In this document: one piece after another, positions 18,160-27,215 of the stretch
Layout: the number at the start of each line of letters is the position of its first letter
Position numbering within the stretch: position 1 is the first letter of the stretch
Source of the DNA: Selenomonadaceae bacterium
GTDB taxonomy: Bacteria; Bacillota; Negativicutes; Selenomonadales; Selenomonadaceae
Direction: 5' to 3'
Length of the DNA stretch: 64,000 bases
Assembly: GCA_017484005.1 (NCBI GenBank)
Contig: JAFUTY010000042.1
Coordinates: 1-64,000, forward strand
Translations under genes and position numbers: made by a program
The notes under the pieces: generated by a model
The model's database searches: none
Told to the model about the DNA's origin: nothing
What the model saw: the letters and a program-made list of their open reading frames with translations, nothing else

Positions 18160-19161
18160 TGGTTTCGACCAGCCAAATTCCTCGAAACTTGGTCGATACT
18201 CGATTCGCGAATAAAAATCTCGCATCGTGTGAGCTGTCTGGAAAATCGGAACACGTTCGAGCGCGTAAATATTGCTCCCGACGTCAGAAATTCCATATTT
18301 CACCGTGTAAGCCGCTCGATATCCAACTTGTTTTGCCAGCGCAGCAATATGCAGATTGTAAGTCCCAGTTGGATACGCGAGATCCTCAATGACATGCCCC
18401 AGCTGCTCCTCGAGCTTCCGTTTCGAATCTGCAAGCTCCGATAAAATCTGCTCGTCCGATAACTCCTCGAGCTTTTGATGTGTCATTGTGTGAGACTGAA
18501 TTTTGACTCCATTCTGCTCCATTTCGCGCAATTGATCCCAAGTCATATATCCTGCAACTTGCGACGTGAATCCCGGCACAACGAAAACTGTCGCTTTCAT
18601 TCCATACGCTTTGAGAATTGGAAATGCATTCGTGTAGTTATCGAGATAGCCGTCGTCGAATGTGATGAAAACTGATTTCTCCGGCAAAACTGTCTCGCCA
18701 ATCAATCCATCATAGAGCTCGTCGCAGGAAATCGATTGATAGCCATGATTTTTCAGATAGATAATTTGCTCCTCGAACAGCTCCGGCGCGATTGAAAGCG
18801 AATTGAATGTGTAATCGATTTTATGATAATTCAAAACGAGAATTCTTGAGCCGTCGATTAAATCCTCGCTCGTGATTGTTTTGATTTCCGGAAGAGAATA
18901 AGTTTCATCTTTGGAATTCGAATCGAGCCCGAGCAATTCAGAAATTCCATTTGGAAAAATTTCTGCGAGCGTCATTGGATGTTCATCCGGCTCGAGCACT
19001 TCAACCGCTTGAGTCTCGTCAGATTCTCCCTCATGAATCGCCTCTTCCATTTCGATGAATCGACGAATTGCGTTTGTACAAATCAACAGAATTCCTATAA
19101 ATGTCAACAGAACTATTGCGAGCCGCGGATAATTGATTCGTCTCATTCTTAAATCAGCCAT
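18157..19161 (-). CDS. membrane-anchored polysaccharide deacetylase (NodB domain)
   Basis: 334 residues with one N-terminal membrane helix (LAIVLLTFIGILLICTNAI), then an acidic linker and an extracytoplasmic NodB-type (CE4) domain. Metal and catalytic motifs are visible: VFITFDDGYLDN (catalytic and metal Asp), SHTMTH (metal His pair) and AYPTGTYN. It probably removes N-acetyl groups from peptidoglycan or surface glycan in the periplasm. Its ATG overlaps the hisIE stop by one base (TAATG), so it is the last gene of the histidine operon although unrelated to histidine synthesis. Confidence 0.88.
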   Translation of the reverse strand: MADLRMRRINYPRLAIVLLTFIGILLICTNAIRRFIEMEEAIHEGESDETQAVEVLEPDEHPMTLAEIFPNGISELLGLDSNSKDETYSLPEIKTITSEDLIDGSRILVLNYHKIDYTFNSLSIAPELFEEQIIYLKNHGYQSISCDELYDGLIGETVLPEKSVFITFDDGYLDNYTNAFPILKAYGMKATVFVVPGFTSQVAGYMTWDQLREMEQNGVKIQSHTMTHQKLEELSDEQILSELADSKRKLEEQLGHVIEDLAYPTGTYNLHIAALAKQVGYRAAYTVKYGISDVGSNIYALERVPIFQTAHTMRDFYSRIEYRPSFEEFGWSKP

Positions 19162-19883
19162 TAATCAGCCGGTCTCTCGCCAGTTTTGCCAGTGAATTTA
19201 TGATATTCCTTTGAACCTTTGCGACGTTCCATCAACTCATTGAAAAGTGTTTCCGGACGAATTCCATGATACGCGAGCAATACGAGACAATGATACCAAA
19301 GATCGCCCATCTCATACAAAATTTCATCGTCGTTGAGATTTTTCGATGCAATGATCGTCTCGACTGCTTCCTCACCAACTTTTTTGAGAATTTTATCCTG
19401 CCCGCGCTCGAATAAATAATTCGTGTAAGATCCTTCGACCGGATGTTTGCGGCGATCTTCAATGATGTCATAGAGATCGTAGATAATCACGGCGAGATCT
19501 TCTTTCGTCAAAGATTTCGGCTGATCGACTGTCTGCAGAGATTTTTCTTCCGCACTGAAAAGTTTTCGCCCGCTGAAACATGAATAAGTTCCAGTGTGAC
19601 AAGCGACTCCAGTCTGATGAACTCGAAGAAGGATTGTATCGCCGTCGCAATCATAGAAAATCTCTTTGACGCGCTGAATGTTTCCAGATTCCTCGCCTTT
19701 CTGCCAAAGTTTTTGACGGGATCGAGAATAGAACCAGCTGAATCCCGTCTCGATAGTTTTGCGCAAACTTTCTTCATTCATGTAAGCGAGCATCAAAACT
19801 TGTCCGGATTCTTCTTGAACAATCGCCGGAACTAATCCATTCGAATCGAATTTGACTTGCGATATATCAAATTTATCTGACAT
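19161..19883 (-). CDS. hisIE: phosphoribosyl-AMP cyclohydrolase / phosphoribosyl-ATP pyrophosphatase
   Basis: 240-residue bifunctional enzyme for steps 2 and 3 of histidine synthesis. HisI part: [48 protein letters not shown] (zinc ligands). HisE part: [43 protein letters not shown]. Its start codon and ribosome binding site are an exact copy of those of the inserted gene upstream (20-bp direct repeat). Confidence 0.96.
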   Translation of the reverse strand: MSDKFDISQVKFDSNGLVPAIVQEESGQVLMLAYMNEESLRKTIETGFSWFYSRSRQKLWQKGEESGNIQRVKEIFYDCDGDTILLRVHQTGVACHTGTYSCFSGRKLFSAEEKSLQTVDQPKSLTKEDLAVIIYDLYDIIEDRRKHPVEGSYTNYLFERGQDKILKKVGEEAVETIIASKNLNDDEILYEMGDLWYHCLVLLAYHGIRPETLFNELMERRKGSKEYHKFTGKTGERPAD

Positions 19884-19900
19884 TCAAAATCTAACCTCCA
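19881..19900. repeat. 20-bp direct repeat, copy A (hisIE start)
   Basis: Exact match to 20583-20602. On the minus strand it contains GGAGG, TTTTGA and the ATG of hisIE. Confidence 0.9.
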
Positions 19901-19907
19901 TCAGATT

Positions 19908-20585
19908 TCAATAAACAATTTGCTCGATGCTAAACCATTGAGCGGCATCATCCCACTTGAATCGAAATTCGCCGACGTTTTTATCTGGATTTGTACGAAT
20001 GAAGTAAGGCACGACGATAGTATCGCCATCGACGGAAACATTCTGATAAACGAGTCCTTCGATATCAGTATAAGAATCTCTTCCGCCGAAATATTTTTTA
20101 CTGAGCTCGATACTATCAACGTACTTCACCCATTTGCCATCGACTTGTCTTCCGAAAATCGTTAAATGAGAAGTTCTGTGATAGAAACGAATTGAGTATA
20201 CTGCAATTCCTCCATCACTATTAATTCGAAAAATTTCTCCTGGAGGATTTACAGTGTAAGTCTCAATGTTTACAGGCACAGTATTGGAAACATCTTTCGA
20301 ACCGAACAAAGCAACAGCAGAATCATAATGACAATAAAGAGCATCATCGCCATCATTCCAGCGAGCAATTCCTTTTGTATAACTTTTGGTGCTTTCACTG
20401 GATCGAGCAGACAAGATTCCATCGTTACTAGTCGCTCCGTGGATAAATACTCCCTCCAAATGAATTTGAAATGCAGAAGTAATCGCACCAAGCTTTTCCG
20501 GTTGAGAAAATTGCATGGCATTCGTGACGGTTGATAAAGCGATCATGCTTGCAGCGAGAATTCCTAAAACTCTAGAGAACGCCAT
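19908..20585 (-). CDS. secreted hypothetical protein inserted in the his operon
   Basis: 225 residues with a Sec signal peptide (VLGILAASMIALSTVTNAMQ, cleavage likely after NA). The mature part is beta-rich (IAVYSIRFYHRTSHLTIFGRQVDGKWVKYVDSIEL; DGDTIVVPYFIRTN; EFRFKWDDAAQWFSIEQIVY) and recognisable to no family by me. It lies between hisF and hisIE in the same direction, uses the hisF 3' end as its ribosome binding site, and its composition is less TCGA-rich than the flanking his genes. The 20-bp direct repeat at both ends indicates an insertion. Confidence 0.8.
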   Translation of the reverse strand: MAFSRVLGILAASMIALSTVTNAMQFSQPEKLGAITSAFQIHLEGVFIHGATSNDGILSARSSESTKSYTKGIARWNDGDDALYCHYDSAVALFGSKDVSNTVPVNIETYTVNPPGEIFRINSDGGIAVYSIRFYHRTSHLTIFGRQVDGKWVKYVDSIELSKKYFGGRDSYTDIEGLVYQNVSVDGDTIVVPYFIRTNPDKNVGEFRFKWDDAAQWFSIEQIVY

Positions 20586-20602
20586 TCAAAATCTAACCTC
20601 CA
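20583..20602. repeat. 20-bp direct repeat, copy B (hisF end / inserted gene start)
   Basis: Same 20 bases as 19881-19900, spaced 702 bp apart. Here the repeat is the last codons and stop of hisF plus the ATG of the inserted gene. Confidence 0.9.
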
Positions 20603-21344
20603 CGCCGCAGGATTTGAGATACTCTTTGACCTGCCGAATCGAAAATTCTCCGTAATGAAAAACTGACGCCGCGAGAACTGCATCGGCTTTTCCATCGGTT
20701 AAAACTTCGTAGAAATGCTCGAGCTTTCCTGCTCCTCCCGACGCGATAACTGGAACATTGACAGCCTCTGAAACTGCTCGCGTCAATGGAATATCATAGC
20801 CGTTTTTCGTTCCATCTGCATCCATCGAAGTCAACAAAATCTCGCCCGCTCCCAATTCAACTCCGCGCTTGACCCATTCAATTGCATCGATTCCCGTCGA
20901 AGTCCTTCCGCCATGAATCGTGATTTCCCATGAAGTTTCGGAATTCCGCCGCGCATCGACTGCTAAAACTATGCATTGACGTCCAAATTTCTCAGCTCCC
21001 TCGCGAATCAATCCTGGATTTTGAACTGCCGCAGTGTTGAGGGAAATTTTATCAGCTCCAGCTTTCAAAATTCGGCGCATGTCTTCCACAGATCGAATTC
21101 CGCCGCCAACTGTGAATGGTAGAAAAACCTGCGATGCACATCCCTTAGCGATTTCGACGATCGTTCCGCGATTTTCATGGCTCGCTGTGATATCCAAAAA
21201 GACCAATTCATCAGCGCGCTCGAGATCATATCGCTTCGCAAGCTCGACTGGATCTCCGGCGTCTCGAAGTCCAACAAAATTTGTTCCCTTGACAACTCGA
21301 CCATTTTTTACATCGAGGCAGGGAATGATTCGCTTTGCTAACAT
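20586..21344 (-). CDS. hisF: imidazole glycerol phosphate synthase cyclase subunit
   Basis: 252-residue TIM barrel that, with HisH, makes IGP and [70 protein letters not shown] and [14 protein letters not shown] are all standard. The start overlaps hisA by 7 bp. Confidence 0.97.
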   Translation of the reverse strand: MLAKRIIPCLDVKNGRVVKGTNFVGLRDAGDPVELAKRYDLERADELVFLDITASHENRGTIVEIAKGCASQVFLPFTVGGGIRSVEDMRRILKAGADKISLNTAAVQNPGLIREGAEKFGRQCIVLAVDARRNSETSWEITIHGGRTSTGIDAIEWVKRGVELGAGEILLTSMDADGTKNGYDIPLTRAVSEAVNVPVIASGGAGKLEHFYEVLTDGKADAVLAASVFHYGEFSIRQVKEYLKSCGVEVRF

Positions 21345-22069
21345 CCTTTTTCAGCGATGTTGATCGCCGCCTCGAGATCCAGCGAATTGGTATATAGAGC
21401 TTTGCCGATGATAACTCCTTCGATTCCTTCGCGTTCATGTTTTTTGATTTCGCGAATATCGTCGAGATTTCCAACGCCGCCGCTCACAATGACTTTCAAT
21501 CCTGTCGCTTTAGCAAGTTCAAGTGCGGAGCTGATGTTGACGCCCTCACCAGTTCCATCGCGCGAAATATCTGTGTAAACGATTCGCTTGATTCCAAATC
21601 CTTTCATCTTTTTCGCAAGATCAATCGCGGAAATTTTTCCAGATGTTTCCCAGCCGTCTGTTGCAACAATTCCATCGCGGGCATCGATTCCAACAACAAT
21701 TCGCTCGTTGAATAATCTGCAAGCCTCTCGAACGAGCACTGGACTTTGAACTGCCGCTGAACCGAGAATGACTCGATTAACTCCCATCGCTAAAATTTTT
21801 TCAATATCAACAAGAGTTCTGATTCCGCCGCCGAGTTCAACTGGAATTTGAATCGCTTTCACAATGCTTTTAATCGATTCGATGTTTGTCGATTTACCGA
21901 TTCGCGCACCGTCGAGATCAACGATGTGAAGAAATTTCGCGCCATAACTCTGCCAACGAATTGCAACTTCATCCGGCTGCGATGAAAAAATCGTCTCTTT
22001 ATCGAAATTTCCTTGAAACAATCGAACGACATTTCCATTTCGAAGATCAATTGCAGGAATGATTAACAT
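21338..22069 (-). CDS. hisA: ProFAR isomerase
   Basis: 243-residue TIM barrel for step 4 of histidine synthesis. [65 protein letters not shown] and [13 protein letters not shown] are diagnostic of HisA. It lies 43 bp after hisH with a GAGGTGA near the ATG. Confidence 0.97.
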   Translation of the reverse strand: MLIIPAIDLRNGNVVRLFQGNFDKETIFSSQPDEVAIRWQSYGAKFLHIVDLDGARIGKSTNIESIKSIVKAIQIPVELGGGIRTLVDIEKILAMGVNRVILGSAAVQSPVLVREACRLFNERIVVGIDARDGIVATDGWETSGKISAIDLAKKMKGFGIKRIVYTDISRDGTGEGVNISSALELAKATGLKVIVSGGVGNLDDIREIKKHEREGIEGVIIGKALYTNSLDLEAAINIAEKGC

Positions 22070-22112
22070 TCAATTCACCTCACTCCAAATTTTGACTTTC
22101 TAAAGATCGGGA

Positions 22113-22712
22113 TCAATTTGAATCGATCCAATTCTTCAAGATTTGTAAACCAACATCGCCAGATTTCTCGGGATGAAATTGAGTCGCTGTGACATTTTTC
22201 CAACGAACTGCTGCCGTGATATTTTTGGAATATACTGCTCGCGCGATTATCAGATTTGGATTTCGCGGAATCGCATGGTAGCTGTGAACGAAATAGACAT
22301 ATGGATTTTTGAGTCCTTTGAAAATTTTCAAATCGCGAGCATTGATTGAATTCCATCCCATGTGAGGAATTTTCAATCCAGGCGCATCGATCTTTTTCAC
22401 TTTTCCCTCGAGAATTTTCAATCCCTCGACGTCTGGAGATTCTTCGCTCGATTCAAATAGAATTTGCAAGCCGACACAAATTCCGAGAAATTTTTTGCCG
22501 CGAGAAATCTGATCTTTGATTGTTGGGATTAATCCCGTCGCGTTGAGATTTTTCATGCAGTCGCCAAACGCTCCAACTCCAGGCAGCACGATTTGATCAG
22601 CCCGCTCGAGATCCTCTTTCGAATTCGTCACAATAACTTCCGCGCCGAGATATGCAAATGCTTTTTCGACGCTGAATAAATTCCCAACGCCATAATCGAT
22701 AACCGCAAGCAT
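22113..22712 (-). CDS. hisH: imidazole glycerol phosphate synthase glutamine amidotransferase subunit
   Basis: 199-residue class I amidotransferase supplying ammonia to HisF. Nucleophile motif KFLGICVGLQILFESS with the catalytic Cys, PHMGWNSI, YFVHSYHA and the His/Glu dyad in ATQFHPEKSGDVG. The ATG overlaps the hisB stop (TGATG). Confidence 0.97.
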   Translation of the reverse strand: MLAVIDYGVGNLFSVEKAFAYLGAEVIVTNSKEDLERADQIVLPGVGAFGDCMKNLNATGLIPTIKDQISRGKKFLGICVGLQILFESSEESPDVEGLKILEGKVKKIDAPGLKIPHMGWNSINARDLKIFKGLKNPYVYFVHSYHAIPRNPNLIIARAVYSKNITAAVRWKNVTATQFHPEKSGDVGLQILKNWIDSN

Positions 22713-23314
22713 CAGAGAACTCCCTTCGTCGATGGAACGCCTTTGACGGTTGGATCAATCGCGACAGCAATTCTCAACGCATGTGCAAACGCTTTGAACA
22801 ATGCTTCGATGATGTGATGAGTATTTTTGCCGGCGAGGAGTCTCATATGCAATGTGATTCCTGCGTTGTATGCCAATGCTCGAAAAAATTCTTCGAGCAA
22901 TTGAGTATCAAATGTGCCGACCATCGGTGCAAGCTGAATTTTGTCTTCGACTTCAAAAACAAAATATGGACGTCCGCTGAAATCCAACGCGACAAATGCT
23001 AACGCCTCATCCATCGGCAGGAAAAAACTTCCATATCGATTGATTCCCTTTTTGTCTCCGATTGCATCTTTCAACGCCAATCCCATCGTGATTCCCAAAT
23101 CCTCGATCGTGTGATGTCCGTCGACGTGAATATCTCCATTCGCTGTGACTTCCAAATCGAAATGCCCATGGAGCGTGAAAGTTGTCAACATATGATCGAA
23201 GAATCCAATTCCAGTCGAGACGTCTGCAGCTGGCTCTTGAGAATCGAGTCCAATTGCGACAATGATTTCAGTCTCGCGAGTTTTTCGATGAATTTTTGCT
23301 CGGCGATTCTTCAT
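22712..23314 (-). CDS. hisB: imidazoleglycerol-phosphate dehydratase
   Basis: 200-residue monofunctional HisB with no phosphatase domain. The paired manganese-binding motifs [14 protein letters not shown] and [17 protein letters not shown], plus [14 protein letters not shown], are visible. The start overlaps the hisC stop by 4 bp. Confidence 0.97.
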   Translation of the reverse strand: MKNRRAKIHRKTRETEIIVAIGLDSQEPAADVSTGIGFFDHMLTTFTLHGHFDLEVTANGDIHVDGHHTIEDLGITMGLALKDAIGDKKGINRYGSFFLPMDEALAFVALDFSGRPYFVFEVEDKIQLAPMVGTFDTQLLEEFFRALAYNAGITLHMRLLAGKNTHHIIEALFKAFAHALRIAVAIDPTVKGVPSTKGVL

Positions 23315-24411
23315 AAATCCATCCCCTCCGTATCGAGCTCAGGATGCTGCATCGAAATTTCATCTGAAAAAGTTTCTGCAACATCGAACCAAATATCATT
23401 TTCCTCGCGCATGCCCATTGAGATTCGCAAGCAATTTTCGAGCCCTGGAGCATTTCCAAAACTTCGAACTCCAATTCCACGTTCCTCGAATCGCCGATTC
23501 AATTCCTTCGCGAATGGATATTTTACTAATAGAAAATTTGTGACGCTTGGAAAGACTTTGAATCCTGGAAGTTTTTTGAGTTGAGATGCCATGCGTTTTC
23601 TTTCAGCGATCATCATTTGAATTCGCGGAACAAATTCAGATCTCATTTGATAAACGATATCTGCCGTGACGATTGAAAGTACATTCATGTGATAGGGCAT
23701 GTATGCTCGTTCGACCATCGCGGCAATTTCTTTCGAGGTGATTAAATATCCAACGCGCGCACCAGCTAATCCATATGCTTTTGAAAATGTTCGCGCGATC
23801 ATCAGATTCGGAAAATCTTTCAGAAGTCCAGATGCAGTCTCGCCGTAAAATTCGATGTACGCCTCGTCAATCAACAGAGGACATTTGATATTCTCGGCGA
23901 GGATTTTGATTTGTTCGATTTTCATTCCGTTGCCTGTTGGATTGTTTGGATTACAGACAACCGCGAGATTTGCGTGTGAATCGTTGACAGTCTCGATAAA
24001 TTTTTGAATATCGAGCGAAAAATCTTCATTAAGTTTGAACGGGATCGAATCACATTCTGCCGCTTGCGCATAAATTTTATACATCGAGAAAGAGGGAGTT
24101 GGATAAACGATTTTATTGTTTGAATTTCCGCCGAAGATGTAAAAGATCTTCTCGATGATTTCACTCGAGCCAGCACCAATCACGATCTGCTCGCGATAGA
24201 CTCCAAAATTTTTGGCGATTTGATCTCTCAGCGAATCGTACTCCTCATTTGGATATCGATTGAACGCCACGCTTGAAAATCGCGACATCACTCTTTCTTC
24301 AACGAGCGGCGGAAGATTCAAATTGCACTCGTTTGCATTGATTTTGATTCGCCACAATTTCTCAACCACGTCATAACTTGGACGCTTATCGAGATCTTTT
24401 CTGAATTCCAT
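23311..24411 (-). CDS. hisC: histidinol-phosphate aminotransferase
   Basis: 366-residue PLP fold type I aminotransferase, first gene of this his operon; hisG, hisD and hisZ are not in the window. [40 protein letters not shown] and the PLP-lysine region [19 protein letters not shown] are all present. ATG after GGAAATGC. It starts about 40 bp from an extended -10 promoter, leaving no room for a his leader peptide. Confidence 0.95.
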   Translation of the reverse strand: MEFRKDLDKRPSYDVVEKLWRIKINANECNLNLPPLVEERVMSRFSSVAFNRYPNEEYDSLRDQIAKNFGVYREQIVIGAGSSEIIEKIFYIFGGNSNNKIVYPTPSFSMYKIYAQAAECDSIPFKLNEDFSLDIQKFIETVNDSHANLAVVCNPNNPTGNGMKIEQIKILAENIKCPLLIDEAYIEFYGETASGLLKDFPNLMIARTFSKAYGLAGARVGYLITSKEIAAMVERAYMPYHMNVLSIVTADIVYQMRSEFVPRIQMMIAERKRMASQLKKLPGFKVFPSVTNFLLVKYPFAKELNRRFEERGIGVRSFGNAPGLENCLRISMGMREENDIWFDVAETFSDEISMQHPELDTEGMDL

Positions 24412-24452
24412 TTTGCATTTCCTTTCTGCAAATTTTTTCTGAAAACTGATTT

Positions 24453-24461
24453 AGTGTAGCA
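24453..24461 (-). promoter_or_regulatory. extended -10 promoter element for the his operon
   Basis: Minus-strand TGCTACACT, identical to the element upstream of glpA. Confidence 0.5.
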
Positions 24462-24471
24462 GTTTTTTCGC

Positions 24472-24520
24472 AAAAAAAAAATTCCCCAACCTCTTTTTTG
24501 AGATTGGGGAGCTTTTTTTA
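24472..24520. terminator. terminator of the sugar cluster, possibly bidirectional
   Basis: CCCCAACCTC pairs with GAGATTGGGG; T-rich on both outer sides. Confidence 0.88.
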
Positions 24521-24529
24521 TTTCCGGAT

Positions 24530-25663
24530 TCAATTCTGTCCAAAAAATTCACGCACCACTTCAATGACGCGATTCCGATCTTTTTCCTTCATATTGTAAT
24601 AGAGAGGAAGTCTCACGAGTCGCTCACTTTCTTTTGTCGTGAATTGATCTTCGCCGTCAAATCGTCCAAATTTCAATCCCGCCGGCGCAGAATGTAACGG
24701 AATGTAATGAAACACTGCATCGATTTCTCTATCTCTCAAAAATTTGATGAATTTTGTTCGTTCATCAAGATTTTTGAGTTTGAGATAAAACATATGTGCA
24801 TTGTGATGACATTCGGGCGGAATTCTTTGCAATTCGATAAGCCCTTCGCGCTCCAGAGGTTCAAATGATTCGCGATATGCTTTCCAAGTTTGCATTCGAC
24901 TTTCGAAAATTTTATCCGCTGCATTGAGTTGTCCCCAAAGATACGCGGCATTCAACTCGCTCGGCAAATATGAATCTCCAAAATCTACCCAAGTGTATTT
25001 ATCGACTTGTCCTCTGAAAAATTGTTTTCTATTTGTTCCTTTTTCACGCAAAATTTCCGCCCGATGAATGAATCGCTCGTCATTAATGACAATTGCGCCG
25101 CCTTCGCCCATCGACAGATTTTTCGTTTCATGGAAAGAATAGCAACCAAAATCTCCAATCGTTCCGAGAATTTTGTCATCGTATCGACTCATCAATCCTT
25201 GAGCGTCATCTTCAACGATTTTGAGATTGTATTTTTTTGCAATCTCTAGAACTTTTTTCATCTCGCAAGCCACGCCAGCATAATGCATAACGATAATCAC
25301 GCGAGTTTTTGGAGTGATAGCGCGTTCGATTTTCTCCTCATCGATATTCATCGTGTCCGGACGAACGTCAACAAAAACCAATCTCGCGCCACACAAAACA
25401 GCAGCAGTTGCAGTGCTAGAAAATGTGTAGCTCGGCAGAATCACTTCATCGCCAGGTTTTAAATCGCAGAGCAAAAGTGCCATATCGAGAGCTGATGTTC
25501 CGCTCGTCGTGAGAAGGATTTTTTTTGCATTGAATTTTTTTTCCATGAATTCTGAGCATTTGCGAGTAAATTCACCATCGCCACTGATTTTATGCTTATC
25601 AATTGCTTGATGAATGAAATCGAGTTCGGTTCCAACGAATGGCGGAACGTTAAATGAAATCAC
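24530..25663 (-). CDS. rffA: dTDP-4-amino-4,6-dideoxygalactose transaminase (RffA/WecE type)
   Basis: 377-residue DegT/DnrJ/EryC1-family PLP aminotransferase making an amino-dideoxy sugar nucleotide for a surface glycan. Start MISFNVPPFVGTELDFIHQAI and LLTTSGTSALDMALLL, the VEDDAQGLMS Asp and the Schiff-base lysine in SFHETKNLSMGEGGA are typical. The length and the C-terminal HYIPLHSAPAGLKFGRF block match the RffA subgroup. The two glycosyltransferase genes lie upstream in the same direction, 18 bp away. Confidence 0.9.
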   Translation of the reverse strand: MISFNVPPFVGTELDFIHQAIDKHKISGDGEFTRKCSEFMEKKFNAKKILLTTSGTSALDMALLLCDLKPGDEVILPSYTFSSTATAAVLCGARLVFVDVRPDTMNIDEEKIERAITPKTRVIIVMHYAGVACEMKKVLEIAKKYNLKIVEDDAQGLMSRYDDKILGTIGDFGCYSFHETKNLSMGEGGAIVINDERFIHRAEILREKGTNRKQFFRGQVDKYTWVDFGDSYLPSELNAAYLWGQLNAADKIFESRMQTWKAYRESFEPLEREGLIELQRIPPECHHNAHMFYLKLKNLDERTKFIKFLRDREIDAVFHYIPLHSAPAGLKFGRFDGEDQFTTKESERLVRLPLYYNMKEKDRNRVIEVVREFFGQN

Positions 25664-25681
25664 ATCACATCATCTCCTAAA

Positions 25682-27193
25682 TCATGTGGCAAGAATAGGA
25701 TTCCAATCATAGGAAATATTATTCATCTTCCCAGTTATGTTAACTATTTTTTGAATTGTAAGTTCGATCTGGGGCACGTTAGGCATTATTGCAATAACAA
25801 CTTCATCATAGATGAGTTCTTTTAGCTTTTCGGGTGGCAAAACTGTTTGATCATATTGCTTATAATCATCTGCGACAATCGCAACCAATTCGCAATAGTT
25901 TTTCATCTGCTTTTGATAATCTTGACTAATCTCTCCTGCGCCATAGAGAACAACTTTTGCGCCACGATCAACGTATCTGAATGGAAACAATGCTAACCAA
26001 TTGCGTGTGAGATCCTGCTTAAATTTTGCAGTGAAATACTCGAACGGAGCATCATTGTTTCGTTGAATTTCGAGCGTACGTTCATAATGCCAATTAGCAG
26101 GTTTTCGTTCTGGAAGCCTTGGTCTTCGATTTACATATTCGTGGCGGATCAAAACTTTTTCCAAAGCTTCAGCATACTGAAATTGATTGGGAGATCTAGT
26201 ATACCACGCATCACTTGTATCAATGAAAAGAACACCTTCAGTGAGATCACTATCGACTCTTGTTGTGACAACTGGCACGCCTTCATATGCTGCAAAAATT
26301 GCAGTCTGGGCACCAGAAATGATAACATCGAGTTTTGAAAACAAAGATCTCGGAATTGGAGAGAGATTTCCAAGTGATACAATCTCGACGTTTTGAATTC
26401 CTATGAAAACTCTGTTCATAGATTGCAAAACATTATCGAAAACAAATCTACCGACAATGATGAATCTAATCTGTTTATCAGGATGATTTTTGGCGAATTC
26501 TGCAATACCGTTGCAAACTGCTGGAAAATATGATTTTTCGGTGCGTCCCATATATGCAATCGAAAAATCTACAGTATCGCCGCGAATTTTATATTCGACC
26601 TCTGGATTTTCGACATCTTGAATTGCATCCTGCTCTTGGGCGGGATTTAAATCCTTTGGTATTTCGAAAGATCTGGCTGTTACCCCACGATAACCATTAA
26701 ACAACCTGGCAATACTCTCATTTGAACCTAGGATTTCATGACGAAGGTGCTTGAAGTAGAAGAAATCGAGATTTTCGAAATAAAATTGAAAATCACTTCC
26801 TCTATAAGTTTCTTCACAAGTCGTAAAAAAGTGGCGAGCATGAATTCGTTCAGCAATCAATTCAGCCCACATAGCATACATCGAGACATAAGACTCTATG
26901 ATAATCTCGTTTTCAATGGTCGAATCTACGTGCAATAGCGCAATCATACGATCCAATATCTGATTACGTTCTGCATCTGAGTATTTGTATGGTGGTTTAA
27001 TGATTTCATAAAAACCAAAATCATATATGTATTTTGTTAGAGATGGGATCTCAGATTCTCCGTATCCGTGTTCATTATGAAACATGTACACTGTCCAACC
27101 ATGTTCTTCCAAATAACGTGCCTTTCCAGCAACATACATTTGTCCCCCACCTATCAGATGGATTGCATTTGTGAAAAAAATGTATTTTTTCAT
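25682..27193 (-). CDS. glycosyltransferase (paralogue 1) with C-terminal Rossmann-like segment
   Basis: 503 residues from the ATG at 27193, preceded by AAAGGA with 8-nt spacing. The start KKYIFFTNAIHLIGGGQMYVAGKARYLEEHGWTVYMF is a GT-B donor-side entry. DFSIAYMGRTEKSYFPAVCNGIAEFAKNHPDKQIRFIIVG and the LDVIISGAQTAIFAAYEGVPVVTT region follow. The last 90 residues begin VVLYGAGEISQDYQKQ, a small nucleotide-binding-like tail. It is a clear paralogue of the next gene but lacks the G tract and has a less TCGA-rich composition. Confidence 0.82.
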   Translation of the reverse strand: MKKYIFFTNAIHLIGGGQMYVAGKARYLEEHGWTVYMFHNEHGYGESEIPSLTKYIYDFGFYEIIKPPYKYSDAERNQILDRMIALLHVDSTIENEIIIESYVSMYAMWAELIAERIHARHFFTTCEETYRGSDFQFYFENLDFFYFKHLRHEILGSNESIARLFNGYRGVTARSFEIPKDLNPAQEQDAIQDVENPEVEYKIRGDTVDFSIAYMGRTEKSYFPAVCNGIAEFAKNHPDKQIRFIIVGRFVFDNVLQSMNRVFIGIQNVEIVSLGNLSPIPRSLFSKLDVIISGAQTAIFAAYEGVPVVTTRVDSDLTEGVLFIDTSDAWYTRSPNQFQYAEALEKVLIRHEYVNRRPRLPERKPANWHYERTLEIQRNNDAPFEYFTAKFKQDLTRNWLALFPFRYVDRGAKVVLYGAGEISQDYQKQMKNYCELVAIVADDYKQYDQTVLPPEKLKELIYDEVVIAIMPNVPQIELTIQKIVNITGKMNNISYDWNPILAT

Positions 27194-27215
27194 TCGCAAG
27201 ATCCTTTCTTATAAA

